Source of the DNA: Centipeda felix
GTDB taxonomy: Bacteria; Bacillota; Negativicutes; Selenomonadales; Selenomonadaceae
NCBI RefSeq assembly: GCF_900186465.1
Contig: NZ_LT891958.1
Location: 248,001 to 312,000 of the forward strand
DNA length: 64,000 nucleotides
Direction: 5' to 3'
Part shown: one piece after another, positions 35,148-43,129 of the stretch
How positions within the stretch are numbered: the first letter of the stretch is position 1
Layout: each line of letters opens with the position of its first letter
Made by a program: the position numbers and the translations under genes
The notes under the pieces: model-generated
The model's database searches: none
What the model was told of the DNA's origin: nothing
What the model saw: only the letters and a program-made list of their open reading frames with translations

Positions 35148-35237
35148 AGCAACCCCCCACGTTCCAAGCATCCCATTTCTGTATATATTAACACTTCTAG
35201 CCGAATGGGAAAAATCCTTGTGACCTGAGGGGCCCTC

Positions 35238-35294
35238 AAAAAAAATTTCGGGACGGTGCGTGTAGAATTGCCTCCACATACATCCGTCCCGAAA
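35238..35294 (-). terminator. Terminator of ilvE
   Basis: An 11-bp inverted repeat (35246-35256 with 35284-35294) encloses a 27-base loop. It is followed on the minus strand by a run of eight T. It lies about 70 bases beyond the ilvE stop and separates ilvE from cdaA. Confidence 0.75.
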
Positions 35295-35301
35295 CATATT
35301 C

Positions 35302-35360
35302 AAGGAAATGCTGATAAAATGAAATCCGTCAGATTGGTGCTGAATTTATCCGTGCTTCCT
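35302..35360. repeat. Short inverted-repeat element, copy 1
   Basis: A 59-bp element starts AAGGAAATGCTGATAAAAT and ends with the reverse of AGGAAGCACGGATAAATTC. It belongs to the family whose best copy is at 61726-61808. It lies between the ilvE stop and its terminator. Confidence 0.6.
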
Positions 35361-35364
35361 AAAA

Positions 35365-36390
35365 TTAGCAGATCTTGCGGATCCACCCCTCCGGTGCCTC
35401 CACCGTACCGAGCTGAATGCCGCGCAGCGTATCGTAGAGCTTCTGCAGCACGGGCCCCATGTGCTCCATGCCGCTCGGGAATGCGATCACCTGGTCGCCG
35501 TGCGTCACCGAGCCGACGGGAGAGATCACTGCCGCCGTACCGCAGAGCCCGCACTCTGCAAAGTCATTCAGCTCCTCGAACGCCACGGGGCGATGCTCCA
35601 CCTTCAGCCCGAGCACGTGCTCTGCGATGTAGACGAGCGAGCGGCGCGTTACAGACGGCAGGATCGACGGTGACTTCGGCGTCACCACTGTGCCGTCCTT
35701 CTTGATGAAGAGGAAGTTTGCTCCGCCCGTCTCCTCGACATGCGTGCGTGTCGCCGCATCGAGGAACATATTCTCGTCGAACCCTGCCGCATGTGCGGCC
35801 ATATAGGCGTGCAGGCTCATCGCATAGTTCAGCCCCGCCTTGATATGGCCCGTGCCATGGGGAGCCGCACGGTCAAACGCACTCACGCAGAGGCGGATCG
35901 GCTTGATGCCGCCCTTGAAGTACGAGCCCACGGGCGTCGCGAAAAGGCGAAACTGATATTCATCGGCGGGCTTTACACCGATGACCTCGCCCGACGCGAA
36001 GATAAAGGGGCGCAGGTAGAGCGACGCGTCCGTACCGTAGGGCGGAACGTAGTCACGGTTCGCCTTGACCACCGCATCGACCGCCTCTAGGAAGCGCTCC
36101 TTCGGAAAGGACGGCATCTCCAGATACGCTGCCGAGTCATACATGCGCGCTGCATTGAGATCAGGACGGAACGTCACAATATGCCCGTCCACCGTCTCAT
36201 AGGCCTTCAGCCCCTCAAAGACCTCCTGGCAGTACTGCAGAATCCCCGCACACTCGCTGATCGCGACCGTTGCGTCGGAGGTCAGGCCTCCCTCGTCCCA
36301 CGTCCCATTCGCATAGTTCGACACATAACGCTGCGGCAGAGAACGATAGGCAAATCCCAAATTCTCCCAGTCCAAATCCGCCTTTGCCAT
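35365..36390 (-). CDS. ilvE: Branched-chain amino acid aminotransferase IlvE
   Basis: IlvE makes or breaks leucine, isoleucine and valine by transamination with PLP. The 341 residues have the lysine motif GHIKAGLNYAMSLHAY, the phosphate-binding ETGGANFLF region and the large-domain stretch LYLRPFIFASGEVIGVKPA of the longer BCAT type. A perfect-looking promoter lies just upstream. Confidence 0.95.
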   Translation of the reverse strand: MAKADLDWENLGFAYRSLPQRYVSNYANGTWDEGGLTSDATVAISECAGILQYCQEVFEGLKAYETVDGHIVTFRPDLNAARMYDSAAYLEMPSFPKERFLEAVDAVVKANRDYVPPYGTDASLYLRPFIFASGEVIGVKPADEYQFRLFATPVGSYFKGGIKPIRLCVSAFDRAAPHGTGHIKAGLNYAMSLHAYMAAHAAGFDENMFLDAATRTHVEETGGANFLFIKKDGTVVTPKSPSILPSVTRRSLVYIAEHVLGLKVEHRPVAFEELNDFAECGLCGTAAVISPVGSVTHGDQVIAFPSGMEHMGPVLQKLYDTLRGIQLGTVEAPEGWIRKIC

Positions 36391-36424
36391 AAAAAGTGCC
36401 CCCTTCTTTCAAGATGTACGTCCT

Positions 36425-36453
36425 ATCATAGTACCATCATCCGTCCTTGTCAA
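36425..36453 (-). promoter_or_regulatory. SigA promoter of ilvE
   Basis: TTGACA, 17 bases, TATGAT on the minus strand, about 35 bases before the ilvE ATG. The -35 box lies just beyond the end of nnr. Confidence 0.88.
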
Positions 36454-36459
36454 ATGGAT

Positions 36460-38047
36460 TTACCGCGCCGCCGCATCCAGCTCCCTGCGTGCACGCGGCA
36501 GACGCTTTAGAATATCGCCCGCGATCAGACCGTTTCCGCGCTTCTCGTAGGCGCGATCTCCCGCATATCCGTGCAGCCACACGCCCACAATCGGCGTCAT
36601 CCCGCTCTCCATCTGGCGCATCAGCCCGACAATCGCGCCCGCGAGCACATCACCTGCGCCCGCCGTCGCCATGCCCGCATTGCCGCAGGTCGTAAAGAAC
36701 GCATCGCCATCGGGATAGACCACAATGGTGCACGCCCCCTTGACCACAAACACCGCCTGATGATCACGTGCCGCGTCCCGTGCCATGCGGAACAGATCCT
36801 CTGACGCCTCCTCCGTCTCCACGCCGAGGAGCGCGGAAAACTCACCGAGATGCGGCGTCAGAATTGGCACCTGCGGCAGATCGCGCAGTGCATCGAGATG
36901 CCCCGTGAACGCTGCGATCGCATCCGCATCCATCACAAGCGGAGCCTTGACCTCCGCGGCAAAGAGCCGCACAAACTCACCCGTCTCCGCCGCACGCCCA
37001 ATGCCGGGACCGATGAGCACGGCATCCGCACGCGCCGCGAGCGAGAGCGCCTTCTGCCGCGCATCCTCTCCACCGAAATAGCCCATGCCCTCATCGGGCA
37101 GCGGAACGACCATCACCTCGGTCAGCTTCGCAGCCAGAACAGGATAGATGCGCTCGGGCACGGCGAGCGTCACGAGCCCCGCGCCGACGCGCAGTGCCGC
37201 CTCTGCTGCGAGTGCCGCCGCGCAGTGCCGCCTCTGCTGCGAGTGCCGCCGCCCCCGTCATGCCGAGCGAACCGGCGAGCACGAGAATACGTCCGCACGT
37301 CCCCTTGTGTACGTCACGCGCACGCGGCGGCAGCAGCTTTGCCGCTGCATCCTGTGTGATGAGCGACTGCCGCATCCCCTCACCGGCAAGAAGGGCATGG
37401 GGGATGCCGATGTCATCGACGAGCAGCTCGCCCGCCGCATTCGCTCCCTGACCGAGGAAGTGCCCCACCTTCGGCAGGCCGAGGGCGAGCGTCCGATCGG
37501 CGCGGACGGCGATGGAGGCGATCCGACCCGTATCCGCCTCCACTCCACTCGGAATATCGATGGCAAGCGTTGGCTTGCCCGCTGCATTGATCTCCTCGAT
37601 CAGGCGCAGTGCCGTCTTGCGGAGCTCTCCCTTGACGCCCGTGCCGAGGATACCATCCACCACCGCATCGGCAAAGCGCAGCGAAACGCGCAGACGATCC
37701 CAATCGCGGTCACCCGCAAGAGGACGAATCTCTATGCCCATCGCCCGCAGCGCGCTGTACATCGCGTGAGCCGCAGGACTGAGACGCTCCTCTGCCCCAA
37801 TGAAGAACATCTTCACGCGCGCGCCCATGTTGATGAGATGTCGCGCCGCAGCAAAGGCGTCACCGCCGTTATTGCCGCCGCCCGCAAAGACAGCGAACAC
37901 CTTGCCTGCCGCGCCGCCGATCAACTGCGCTGCTTCCTCGGCCGAGCGCCGCCCCGCATTCTCCATCAGGGCAGCAGCAGGCAGCCCGTAGCTCTCCTCC
38001 ACTGCGCCGTCGATCCGACGCATATCCTCTGCAAACGATACGTTCAT
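36460..38047 (-). pseudogene. nnr: Bifunctional NAD(P)H-hydrate epimerase/dehydratase Nnr, frameshifted
   Basis: Nnr repairs hydrated NAD(P)H. The N-terminal epimerase half (from MNVSFAEDMRRIDGAVEESY, with FAGGGNNGGDAFAAAR) reads from 38047. The C-terminal ADP-dependent dehydratase half (with LTPHLGEFSALLG and GNAGMATAGAGDVLAG) reads to 36460 in another frame. The break is an exact 31-bp tandem duplication at 37189-37250. Removing one unit gives GMTGAAALAAEAALRVGAGL and one intact protein of 518 residues. The start ATG overlaps the acpS stop (TGATG), after GGAGGG. As read, only the epimerase half plus a nonsense tail would be made, unless translation restarts downstream (an ATG or GTG near 37173). 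Confidence 0.9.
37189..37250. repeat. Exact 31-bp tandem duplication inside nnr
   Basis: Two adjacent identical 31-base units (37189-37219 and 37220-37250), each starting GCGCAGTGCCGCC and ending GAGTGCCGCC. Since 31 is not a multiple of three, the duplication shifts the nnr frame. Confidence 0.95.
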
Positions 38048-38421
38048 CACTGACCCTCCAATATACAGTAAGCCGTCGCATATTCCTTCTCGTGACTGAG
38101 CGTAACCCAGACGCGCGTCACGCCCATCTCCGCCGCACGCGCCGCGAAGAATCCGTGAAGATGCACCTTGGGCGCACCGAGCGCATCGGGCAGAATCTCC
38201 ACATCGTGGAGCGTACCACCGCGCAGCCCCGTGCCAAACGCCTTCAGCACCGCCTCCTTGCCCGCAAATCGCGCGGCGAGACTTGCAGCGCACCCTGCGC
38301 CGCGCTGCATGGCGTAGGCACGTTCAGCGGGCGTATAGACGCGCGTGAGGAAATGCTCCTTCTCTGCCGCACGCGCCACGCGTGCCACGCGGATAATATC
38401 ACAGCCGACCCCCAGAATCAT
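38047..38421 (-). CDS. acpS: Holo-acyl-carrier-protein synthase AcpS
   Basis: AcpS attaches phosphopantetheine to ACP. The 124 residues have the metal-binding GVGCDIIRVARV and the motif RFAGKEAVLKAFGTGL, and end with VTLSHEKEYATAYCIL. It is followed by nnr with a TGATG overlap, the common acpS-nnr pair. Confidence 0.95.
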   Translation of the reverse strand: MILGVGCDIIRVARVARAAEKEHFLTRVYTPAERAYAMQRGAGCAASLAARFAGKEAVLKAFGTGLRGGTLHDVEILPDALGAPKVHLHGFFAARAAEMGVTRVWVTLSHEKEYATAYCILEGQ

Positions 38422-38443
38422 GACATCTCCTCTATCATAACAG

Positions 38444-38480
38444 AAAAGGGATTATTGCGCCACGCAATAATCCCTTCAAA
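38444..38480 (-). terminator. Terminator after motB
   Basis: A perfect 14-bp stem (38446-38459 with 38463-38476) with a 3-base loop is followed on the minus strand by TTTTCTGT. It separates the motA-motB unit from acpS-nnr. Confidence 0.88.
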
Positions 38481-38508
38481 ATTCATGGATACATCCCTGC
38501 CGTGCCTG

Positions 38509-39429
38509 TCAGTGACGCAGCGGCTCGGGCACGACGCCGGGCGACTGCGGTGCCGGGCGCATATCCGTCGACAGCTTGTACGCGTCGCCGGACGCTCCCG
38601 CGCTGCCCGCTGCAGGCGCAGCCGTTGTCGGTGCCGTCGTCCCCGTCTTTGGCTCATTGTCGCTGCCATCGGTCGATGCACCGGCGAAGCGCATACTGCG
38701 CGCGATGAACACCTCAACGCGGCGGTTCTGCGCACGCCCCTCCTCCGTATCGTTCGACGCAATCGGACGATACTCGCTGTAGCCGAGCGCACTGAACCGC
38801 GCCGGGTTCAGCGAGGGCTGCACTGCCATCACGCCGCGCATCAGGCTGACGGCACGCGCCGAGCTCAGCTCCCAGTTCGACGGATACTGTGCCGTTGCAA
38901 TCGGCACATTGTCCGTGTGACCGGAGATCGTTACGCGCTCGGGAAGCGAAGCGAGCACCCCGGCAATGACAGGAACAATCTTTTCCGCGTCTCCTTGAAG
39001 GACAGCAGACCCGGAGGAGAAGAGCGCCTTCTCCTTCAAGCGAACCATTAATCCTTCTTCGGTTAGTTCCGTGCTCACCTGATCCTGCAGATTATTGTCC
39101 TTAATATATTGGTCCAGCTTCTTTTGTGCCTCTGAGAGATCCTGATTCTCCTTCATGTAGGCGGCGTCTGCCGTATTGGCACCGTTCGTCATCGTTGGAG
39201 GACTGGGTGCTGTCGATGGTCCCATCCCGCTGAAGAACGACGGACCGCCCATATTGAATGCCGCCGTGAAGGCCTGCGCGAGAGCCTGCATCTTCGACGC
39301 ATCCGTCTGCGACATGGCAAAAAGTGCAATAAAGAGCGCCAAGAGCAGCGTCATCAGATCAGAGTAGGGCAGGAGCCAAGCCTCGTTGAGTTCCTCCTCA
39401 TGGGGCTTCCCGCGCTTCTTTCTCGCCAT
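38509..39429 (-). CDS. motB: Flagellar motor stator protein MotB
   Basis: MotB anchors the stator to peptidoglycan. The 306 residues have one membrane helix with the proton-carrying Asp24 (LPYSDLMTLLLALFIALFAM). An OmpA-like domain (about 140-265) follows, with TISGHTDNVPIATAQYPSNW and NRRVEVFI. The C-terminal 40 residues are Thr/Ala/Pro-rich and probably disordered. It lies one base after motA. Confidence 0.95.
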   Translation of the reverse strand: MARKKRGKPHEEELNEAWLLPYSDLMTLLLALFIALFAMSQTDASKMQALAQAFTAAFNMGGPSFFSGMGPSTAPSPPTMTNGANTADAAYMKENQDLSEAQKKLDQYIKDNNLQDQVSTELTEEGLMVRLKEKALFSSGSAVLQGDAEKIVPVIAGVLASLPERVTISGHTDNVPIATAQYPSNWELSSARAVSLMRGVMAVQPSLNPARFSALGYSEYRPIASNDTEEGRAQNRRVEVFIARSMRFAGASTDGSDNEPKTGTTAPTTAAPAAGSAGASGDAYKLSTDMRPAPQSPGVVPEPLRH

Positions 39430-39430
39430 A

Positions 39431-40222
39431 TCAGCCCTCTCCCTTCAGCGCCTCACGCTCCGTCTGCGGGATAAATACCATGAGCTTCGCTTCAATTGCT
39501 GTCGGCGAATCGCCGGCCTGGAGCGACAGAATCCCCTCGATGATCATGCGCTTCTGACTAACCTCGTGCTCCGATATGATCTTGAGTTTATTCGCAAATG
39601 GATGCCAAAGAACATATCCCGTAAAGATACCGAGGATTGTCGCAACGAACGCCGCCGCGATCGAGTGACCGAGCTTGTCGATATCGTTCAGGTTGCCGAG
39701 TGCCGCGATCAGACCGACAACGGCACCCAGAACGCCAAGCGTCGGCGCATACGTACCAGCCTGTGTGAACATCGAGCGTCCTTCGGCATGACGCTCCTGC
39801 ATGATCGCAAGCTCGGCATCCAGAACATCCCCCACGAAGTCCGGATCCATACCATCAATGACCATGCCAAGCCCCGTGCGGAAGAACGGATCCTGGATCT
39901 CCTGCGCCTTGCTCTCAAGGGCAAGAATGCCCTCGCGGCGCGCAATCTGCGACAACTCGATGAACTGCTGCACGAGCTGCCCCTTTTCCTGAAGCTGGGG
40001 GACTTGGCAGGTCTTCTTGATGAGATTGAAAAAATTCCCCAGCTGTTCCATGCGAAATCCAATGAACAGGCACGAAAACGTACCGCCAATGATGATGAGG
40101 AACGCCGCCGGGTTATTGAGCGCCGTCAGCGGTGCCCCCTTCAATATCATACCGACAAAGACCGAGATGAGTCCCATAAGAATCCCGATGACTGTTGATT
40201 TTTCCAAAACAAAGGCCCCCAT
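39431..40222 (-). CDS. motA: Flagellar motor stator protein MotA
   Basis: MotA forms the proton channel with MotB. The protein has four membrane helices and the conserved cytoplasmic stretch AREGILALESKAQEI and GTYAPTLGVLGAVVGLI of the third helix. The start is uncertain. ATG at 40222 (MGAFVLEKSTVIGILMG) gives 263 residues; TTG at 40207 (LEKSTVIG) follows GGGGG at good distance. The start at 40273 is unlikely. Confidence 0.93.
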   Translation of the reverse strand: MGAFVLEKSTVIGILMGLISVFVGMILKGAPLTALNNPAAFLIIIGGTFSCLFIGFRMEQLGNFFNLIKKTCQVPQLQEKGQLVQQFIELSQIARREGILALESKAQEIQDPFFRTGLGMVIDGMDPDFVGDVLDAELAIMQERHAEGRSMFTQAGTYAPTLGVLGAVVGLIAALGNLNDIDKLGHSIAAAFVATILGIFTGYVLWHPFANKLKIISEHEVSQKRMIIEGILSLQAGDSPTAIEAKLMVFIPQTEREALKGEG

Positions 40223-40350
40223 TCCATTTCTCGCCGTCGCCGAACGCATACCCGTCTGATCCGTCAGACACACGTCAACATCTTCCTATATTATTCCATA
40301 ACGCAAGGAAAAATCCTACCTCCTTTTTAAAAAATCTTAAAAAAAACAAA

Positions 40351-40374
40351 GAAAAATTTTTCGATAAATTTTTC
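40351..40374. repeat. Inverted repeat in the AT-rich motA/LysR gap
   Basis: A perfect 9-bp inverted repeat (40351-40359 with 40366-40374, GAAAAATTT) with a 6-base spacer sits in the AT-rich region between the divergent motA and LysR genes. It could be an operator or a weak hairpin; nothing decides. Confidence 0.45.
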
Positions 40375-40405
40375 TTATCCTATCATATATTGGTTGAAAG
40401 TATGA

Positions 40406-40411
40406 TATAAT
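40406..40411 (+). promoter_or_regulatory. Extended -10 element of the LysR gene
   Basis: TATAAT preceded by TG at the extended -10 place (TGATATAAT), about 38 bases before the start codon. No good -35 box is seen, as is usual with an extended -10. Confidence 0.6.
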
Positions 40412-40449
40412 GTAGTACGTATAAAGAAAGTTTATTGGAGGGTGATCTC

Positions 40450-41349
40450 ATGGAACTGCGACAGCTCGAGTACTTCCAAATGGCGAGCCGTCTGAAAAAC
40501 ATCACGCGTGCCGCCGAACGCCTGCGCGTCTCCCAGCCGAACATCACTGTCGCGATAAAAAAGCTCGAAAGCGAACTTGGCATCCAGCTCTTTGACCGCA
40601 GCCAGAAGCAGCTCTCGCTGACCCCCGAGGGCGCAGTCTTTTTAGAGCGCGTCGAAGTGGCGCTGCGCAACATACAGGATGCCGTCCTCGAGATCAACGA
40701 CTACAAGCAGCTGCTGAAGGGAACGATCAAAATCGGCATCCCGCCGATGATGGGCGCATATCTGTTTCCCGAGATCTTCTCCAGCTTTCAGCGGCGCTAC
40801 CCGCATCTCGACGTCTACCTCCACGAGGAGGGTTCGGTCGCCATCCGCGAACAGCTGGAGCGCGACGAGCTGGACTTCGGCATCATCATCATCCCCGAGG
40901 CCGCACCCAATCTGCAGCTCCTGCCGATGGCACGCCGTCAGATCGTCTGCTGCGTGCCCGAGCACGGCGACCTTGCTGCACGCAAGGCGATCACCCTGCA
41001 GGACGTCGCGGACCACAACCTCATCATGCTGAAGGAGGGCTCCTTCCTGCGGCAGACCATGCTGCAAAAGATGGCTGCGGCAGGCATCACACCGAATATC
41101 GTGCTCGAGTCGAATCAGGTGGTCACCATTATGGGGCTCGTCGCGAGCGGTGTCGGCAACGCCTTCCTGCTCGACATGATTGCCAGCAGCGCGCACGGCA
41201 TCCGCGCCCTCCCGCTCGCCAATCCCGTCTACGTCGACGTGGGACTTGCGTGGAAGCGCGACCGCTACATCTCAAACGCCGCGCAGTCCTTCATCGACTT
41301 CAGCAAGGACATCCTCCGCCACAGGGACGACGCATCACATACGGAGTAA
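40450..41349 (+). CDS. LysR family transcriptional regulator
   Basis: This 299-residue protein has the N-terminal winged helix-turn-helix (MELRQLEYFQMASRLKNITR, AAERLRVSQPNITVAIKKLE) and a LysR substrate-binding domain of the CysB/CynR fold. The ATG at 40450 follows GGAGGG; a GTG-like start five codons upstream is not needed. It is divergent from motA and convergent with the C4-dicarboxylate transporter, sharing a terminator. The effector and targets are unknown. The transporter is a candidate target because of nearness only. Confidence 0.92.
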   Translation: MELRQLEYFQMASRLKNITRAAERLRVSQPNITVAIKKLESELGIQLFDRSQKQLSLTPEGAVFLERVEVALRNIQDAVLEINDYKQLLKGTIKIGIPPMMGAYLFPEIFSSFQRRYPHLDVYLHEEGSVAIREQLERDELDFGIIIIPEAAPNLQLLPMARRQIVCCVPEHGDLAARKAITLQDVADHNLIMLKEGSFLRQTMLQKMAAAGITPNIVLESNQVVTIMGLVASGVGNAFLLDMIASSAHGIRALPLANPVYVDVGLAWKRDRYISNAAQSFIDFSKDILRHRDDASHTE

Positions 41350-41368
41350 CATCATATTCAAAGAAAAG

Positions 41369-41410
41369 GGGCGTTGTACGAAGCTAAAAGCTTCGTACAA
41401 CGCCCTCTTT
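41369..41410. terminator. Bidirectional terminator between the LysR gene and the dicarboxylate transporter
   Basis: A perfect 16-bp stem (41369-41384 with 41390-41405) with a 5-base loop; T-rich on the plus side and TTTTCTT on the minus side. It can end both convergent genes. Confidence 0.88.
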
Positions 41411-41411
41411 G

Positions 41412-41467
41412 TGCCCCTTCCACCGCTTACGCGGTCCCCCTTCCCCGTGATAACGGGGAAGGCTTGG
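41412..41467. repeat. Double-hairpin repeat, copy A
   Basis: Two adjacent hairpins: CCGC-ttac-GCGG, and a second with CTTCCCCGT at 41440-41447 facing ACGGGGAAG. GGCTT follows. A second copy with the same plan lies at 51119-51177. Confidence 0.55.
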
Positions 41468-41510
41468 GGAATACCGGCATAGCAGCTTCGAGGATATGCA
41501 GCAGCTCCTG

Positions 41511-42854
41511 TTAAAAGAGCAGATGTGCGATCACATAGCCGACGCAGCATCCCGAGGAGACCCCGATCAGTCCAGGAATCATGAACGAATGGTTCAGGAT
41601 GTACTTGCCGATACGCGTCGTACCCGAACGGTCAAACCCGATGCACGCAAGATCGGACGGATAGGTCGGCAGGAAGAAGTAGCCGTAGCATGCCGAGATG
41701 AACGAAAGGATGAGGATCGGATCGACACCCACGTTGATCGCCATCGGTACGACAATCGCAATCGCCGCCCCCTGCGAGTTCACGAGCTTCGACGTGAGGA
41801 ACGCCAGCACGGCGTACGCCCACGGATAAGACTGCACCGCAGCGCCGAGGAACTGCTTGAGGAAGGCAATGTGATTCATGAAATAGGTATCTGCCATCCA
41901 TGCGACACCGTAAACCGAGACGAGAGCAACGACACCCGAACGGAAGACCTGCGAGTTGCCGACATCCTTTGCCTTGACCTTGCAGGAGACGAGGATCGTC
42001 GCACCAACGAGCAGCATGACCATCTGGATGACGACAACCATCGAGATCGCCTTCGGCGCGGCATCCGGTTTCGGCGGGAACTTCGGCAGAAGCTCCGGGA
42101 AGTTGCCGAGCACAGCAATCGCAATGATGCCGATGAAGAAGATAATCATCGCACGATAGTATTCCTTCGGCAATTCCTTATCAAGGAGGCTCTCCGAATC
42201 ACCATAGACATACTGCTTGTTCTCCGGATCACGGATGAACTCCTGGAAGCGCTCATCCTGGTCAAGATCCTTGCCGCGGCGATAGCTCCAAAGTGCCGCA
42301 AAGAACACGCCCAGCCCCGTAGCAGGGATGGAGACCGAGAGCACCTGGAACACGGTAAAGTCGTGTCCCGACACGGAGAGAAATGCCACCATCGAGACAA
42401 CAGCGACCGAGACCGGCGATGCACAGATGCCCATCTGCGACGCGACGGACGAGACGGCCATCGGACGCTCGGGGCGGATGCCCTGCTTGATGGCAATATC
42501 ATAGATGATCGGGAACATCGTATAGACGACGTGCCCCGTACCGCAGAGCACCGTCAGAAACCACGTCGTCAACGGCGCGAGAATCGTGACGTGCTTCGGG
42601 TTATTGCGCAGGAACTTCTCTGCATACTTCAGCATGACCGTCAGTCCGCCCGAAGTCTGCAGGAAGCCTGCGCAGGTGACCACCGCGAGGATGATCAGCA
42701 TAACATCGATCGGCGGCTTCCCCGGCTGATAGCCGAAGATAAACGTGTAGATTACGAGACCGAAGCCGCTGATCACCGCCAGTCCCAATCCACCATGCCG
42801 CACGCCGACGATCAGGCAGACGAGCAGGACGATGAATCCCAGCATCATTTCCAT
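41511..42854 (-). CDS. Anaerobic C4-dicarboxylate transporter (DcuA/DcuB family)
   Basis: This inner-membrane carrier exchanges fumarate, malate or aspartate with succinate during anaerobic growth. The 447 residues have about eleven membrane helices and the Dcu signatures CGTGHVVYTMFPIIYDIA, RPERPMAVSSVASQMGI and ASPVSVAVVSMVAFLS. The ATG at 42854 follows GGGGGAG. The upstream region has a promoter with an internal palindrome. Fumarate respiration or the succinate-propionate route of Selenomonas fits this role. Confidence 0.9.
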   Translation of the reverse strand: MEMMLGFIVLLVCLIVGVRHGGLGLAVISGFGLVIYTFIFGYQPGKPPIDVMLIILAVVTCAGFLQTSGGLTVMLKYAEKFLRNNPKHVTILAPLTTWFLTVLCGTGHVVYTMFPIIYDIAIKQGIRPERPMAVSSVASQMGICASPVSVAVVSMVAFLSVSGHDFTVFQVLSVSIPATGLGVFFAALWSYRRGKDLDQDERFQEFIRDPENKQYVYGDSESLLDKELPKEYYRAMIIFFIGIIAIAVLGNFPELLPKFPPKPDAAPKAISMVVVIQMVMLLVGATILVSCKVKAKDVGNSQVFRSGVVALVSVYGVAWMADTYFMNHIAFLKQFLGAAVQSYPWAYAVLAFLTSKLVNSQGAAIAIVVPMAINVGVDPILILSFISACYGYFFLPTYPSDLACIGFDRSGTTRIGKYILNHSFMIPGLIGVSSGCCVGYVIAHLLF

Positions 42855-42921
42855 GAAAACAACTCCCCCATTCTGCTGCGCAGAGTCCCAACTCTGCACA
42901 GGTATAATAACAACGTATCTT

Positions 42922-42951
42922 ATTATACATCATGTATACATCATTAGTAAA
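42922..42951 (-). promoter_or_regulatory. Promoter with internal palindromic operator, dicarboxylate transporter
   Basis: TTTACT, 18 bases, TATAAT on the minus strand. The spacer contains the perfect palindrome ATGTATACAT (42932-42941), a likely repressor site. The -10 box is about 70 bases before the transporter ATG. Confidence 0.6.
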
Positions 42952-42988
42952 GTCTAAGTTTTATAGGGGAAAACTATCTTTCTTTGTT

Positions 42989-43025
42989 AAGGACTCACTG
43001 ATAAAACGAAATTCGTCAGATTAGC
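42989..43025. repeat. Short inverted-repeat element, partial copy 2
   Basis: AAGGACTCACTGATAAAAC followed by GAAATTCGTCAGATTAG. This matches the left half of the element at 35302-35360 (GAAATCCGTCAGATTGG), but the right half is lost. The remaining gap to the flgE terminator holds nothing recognised. Confidence 0.55.
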
Positions 43026-43083
43026 GTAGATTTTTCGTCCAAACGAAGCGGAAAACGGGCCGCAGCGGAAACACAGCGAAATA

Positions 43084-43111
43084 GAAAAGAGTCATCTATA
43101 CAGATGACTCT
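43084..43111 (-). terminator. Terminator of flgE
   Basis: A 10-bp stem (43088-43097 with 43102-43111) with a 4-base loop is followed on the minus strand by TTTTCT. It lies 18 bases beyond the flgE stop. Confidence 0.82.
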
Positions 43112-43129
43112 CCGCCTAGCTATATGGCT

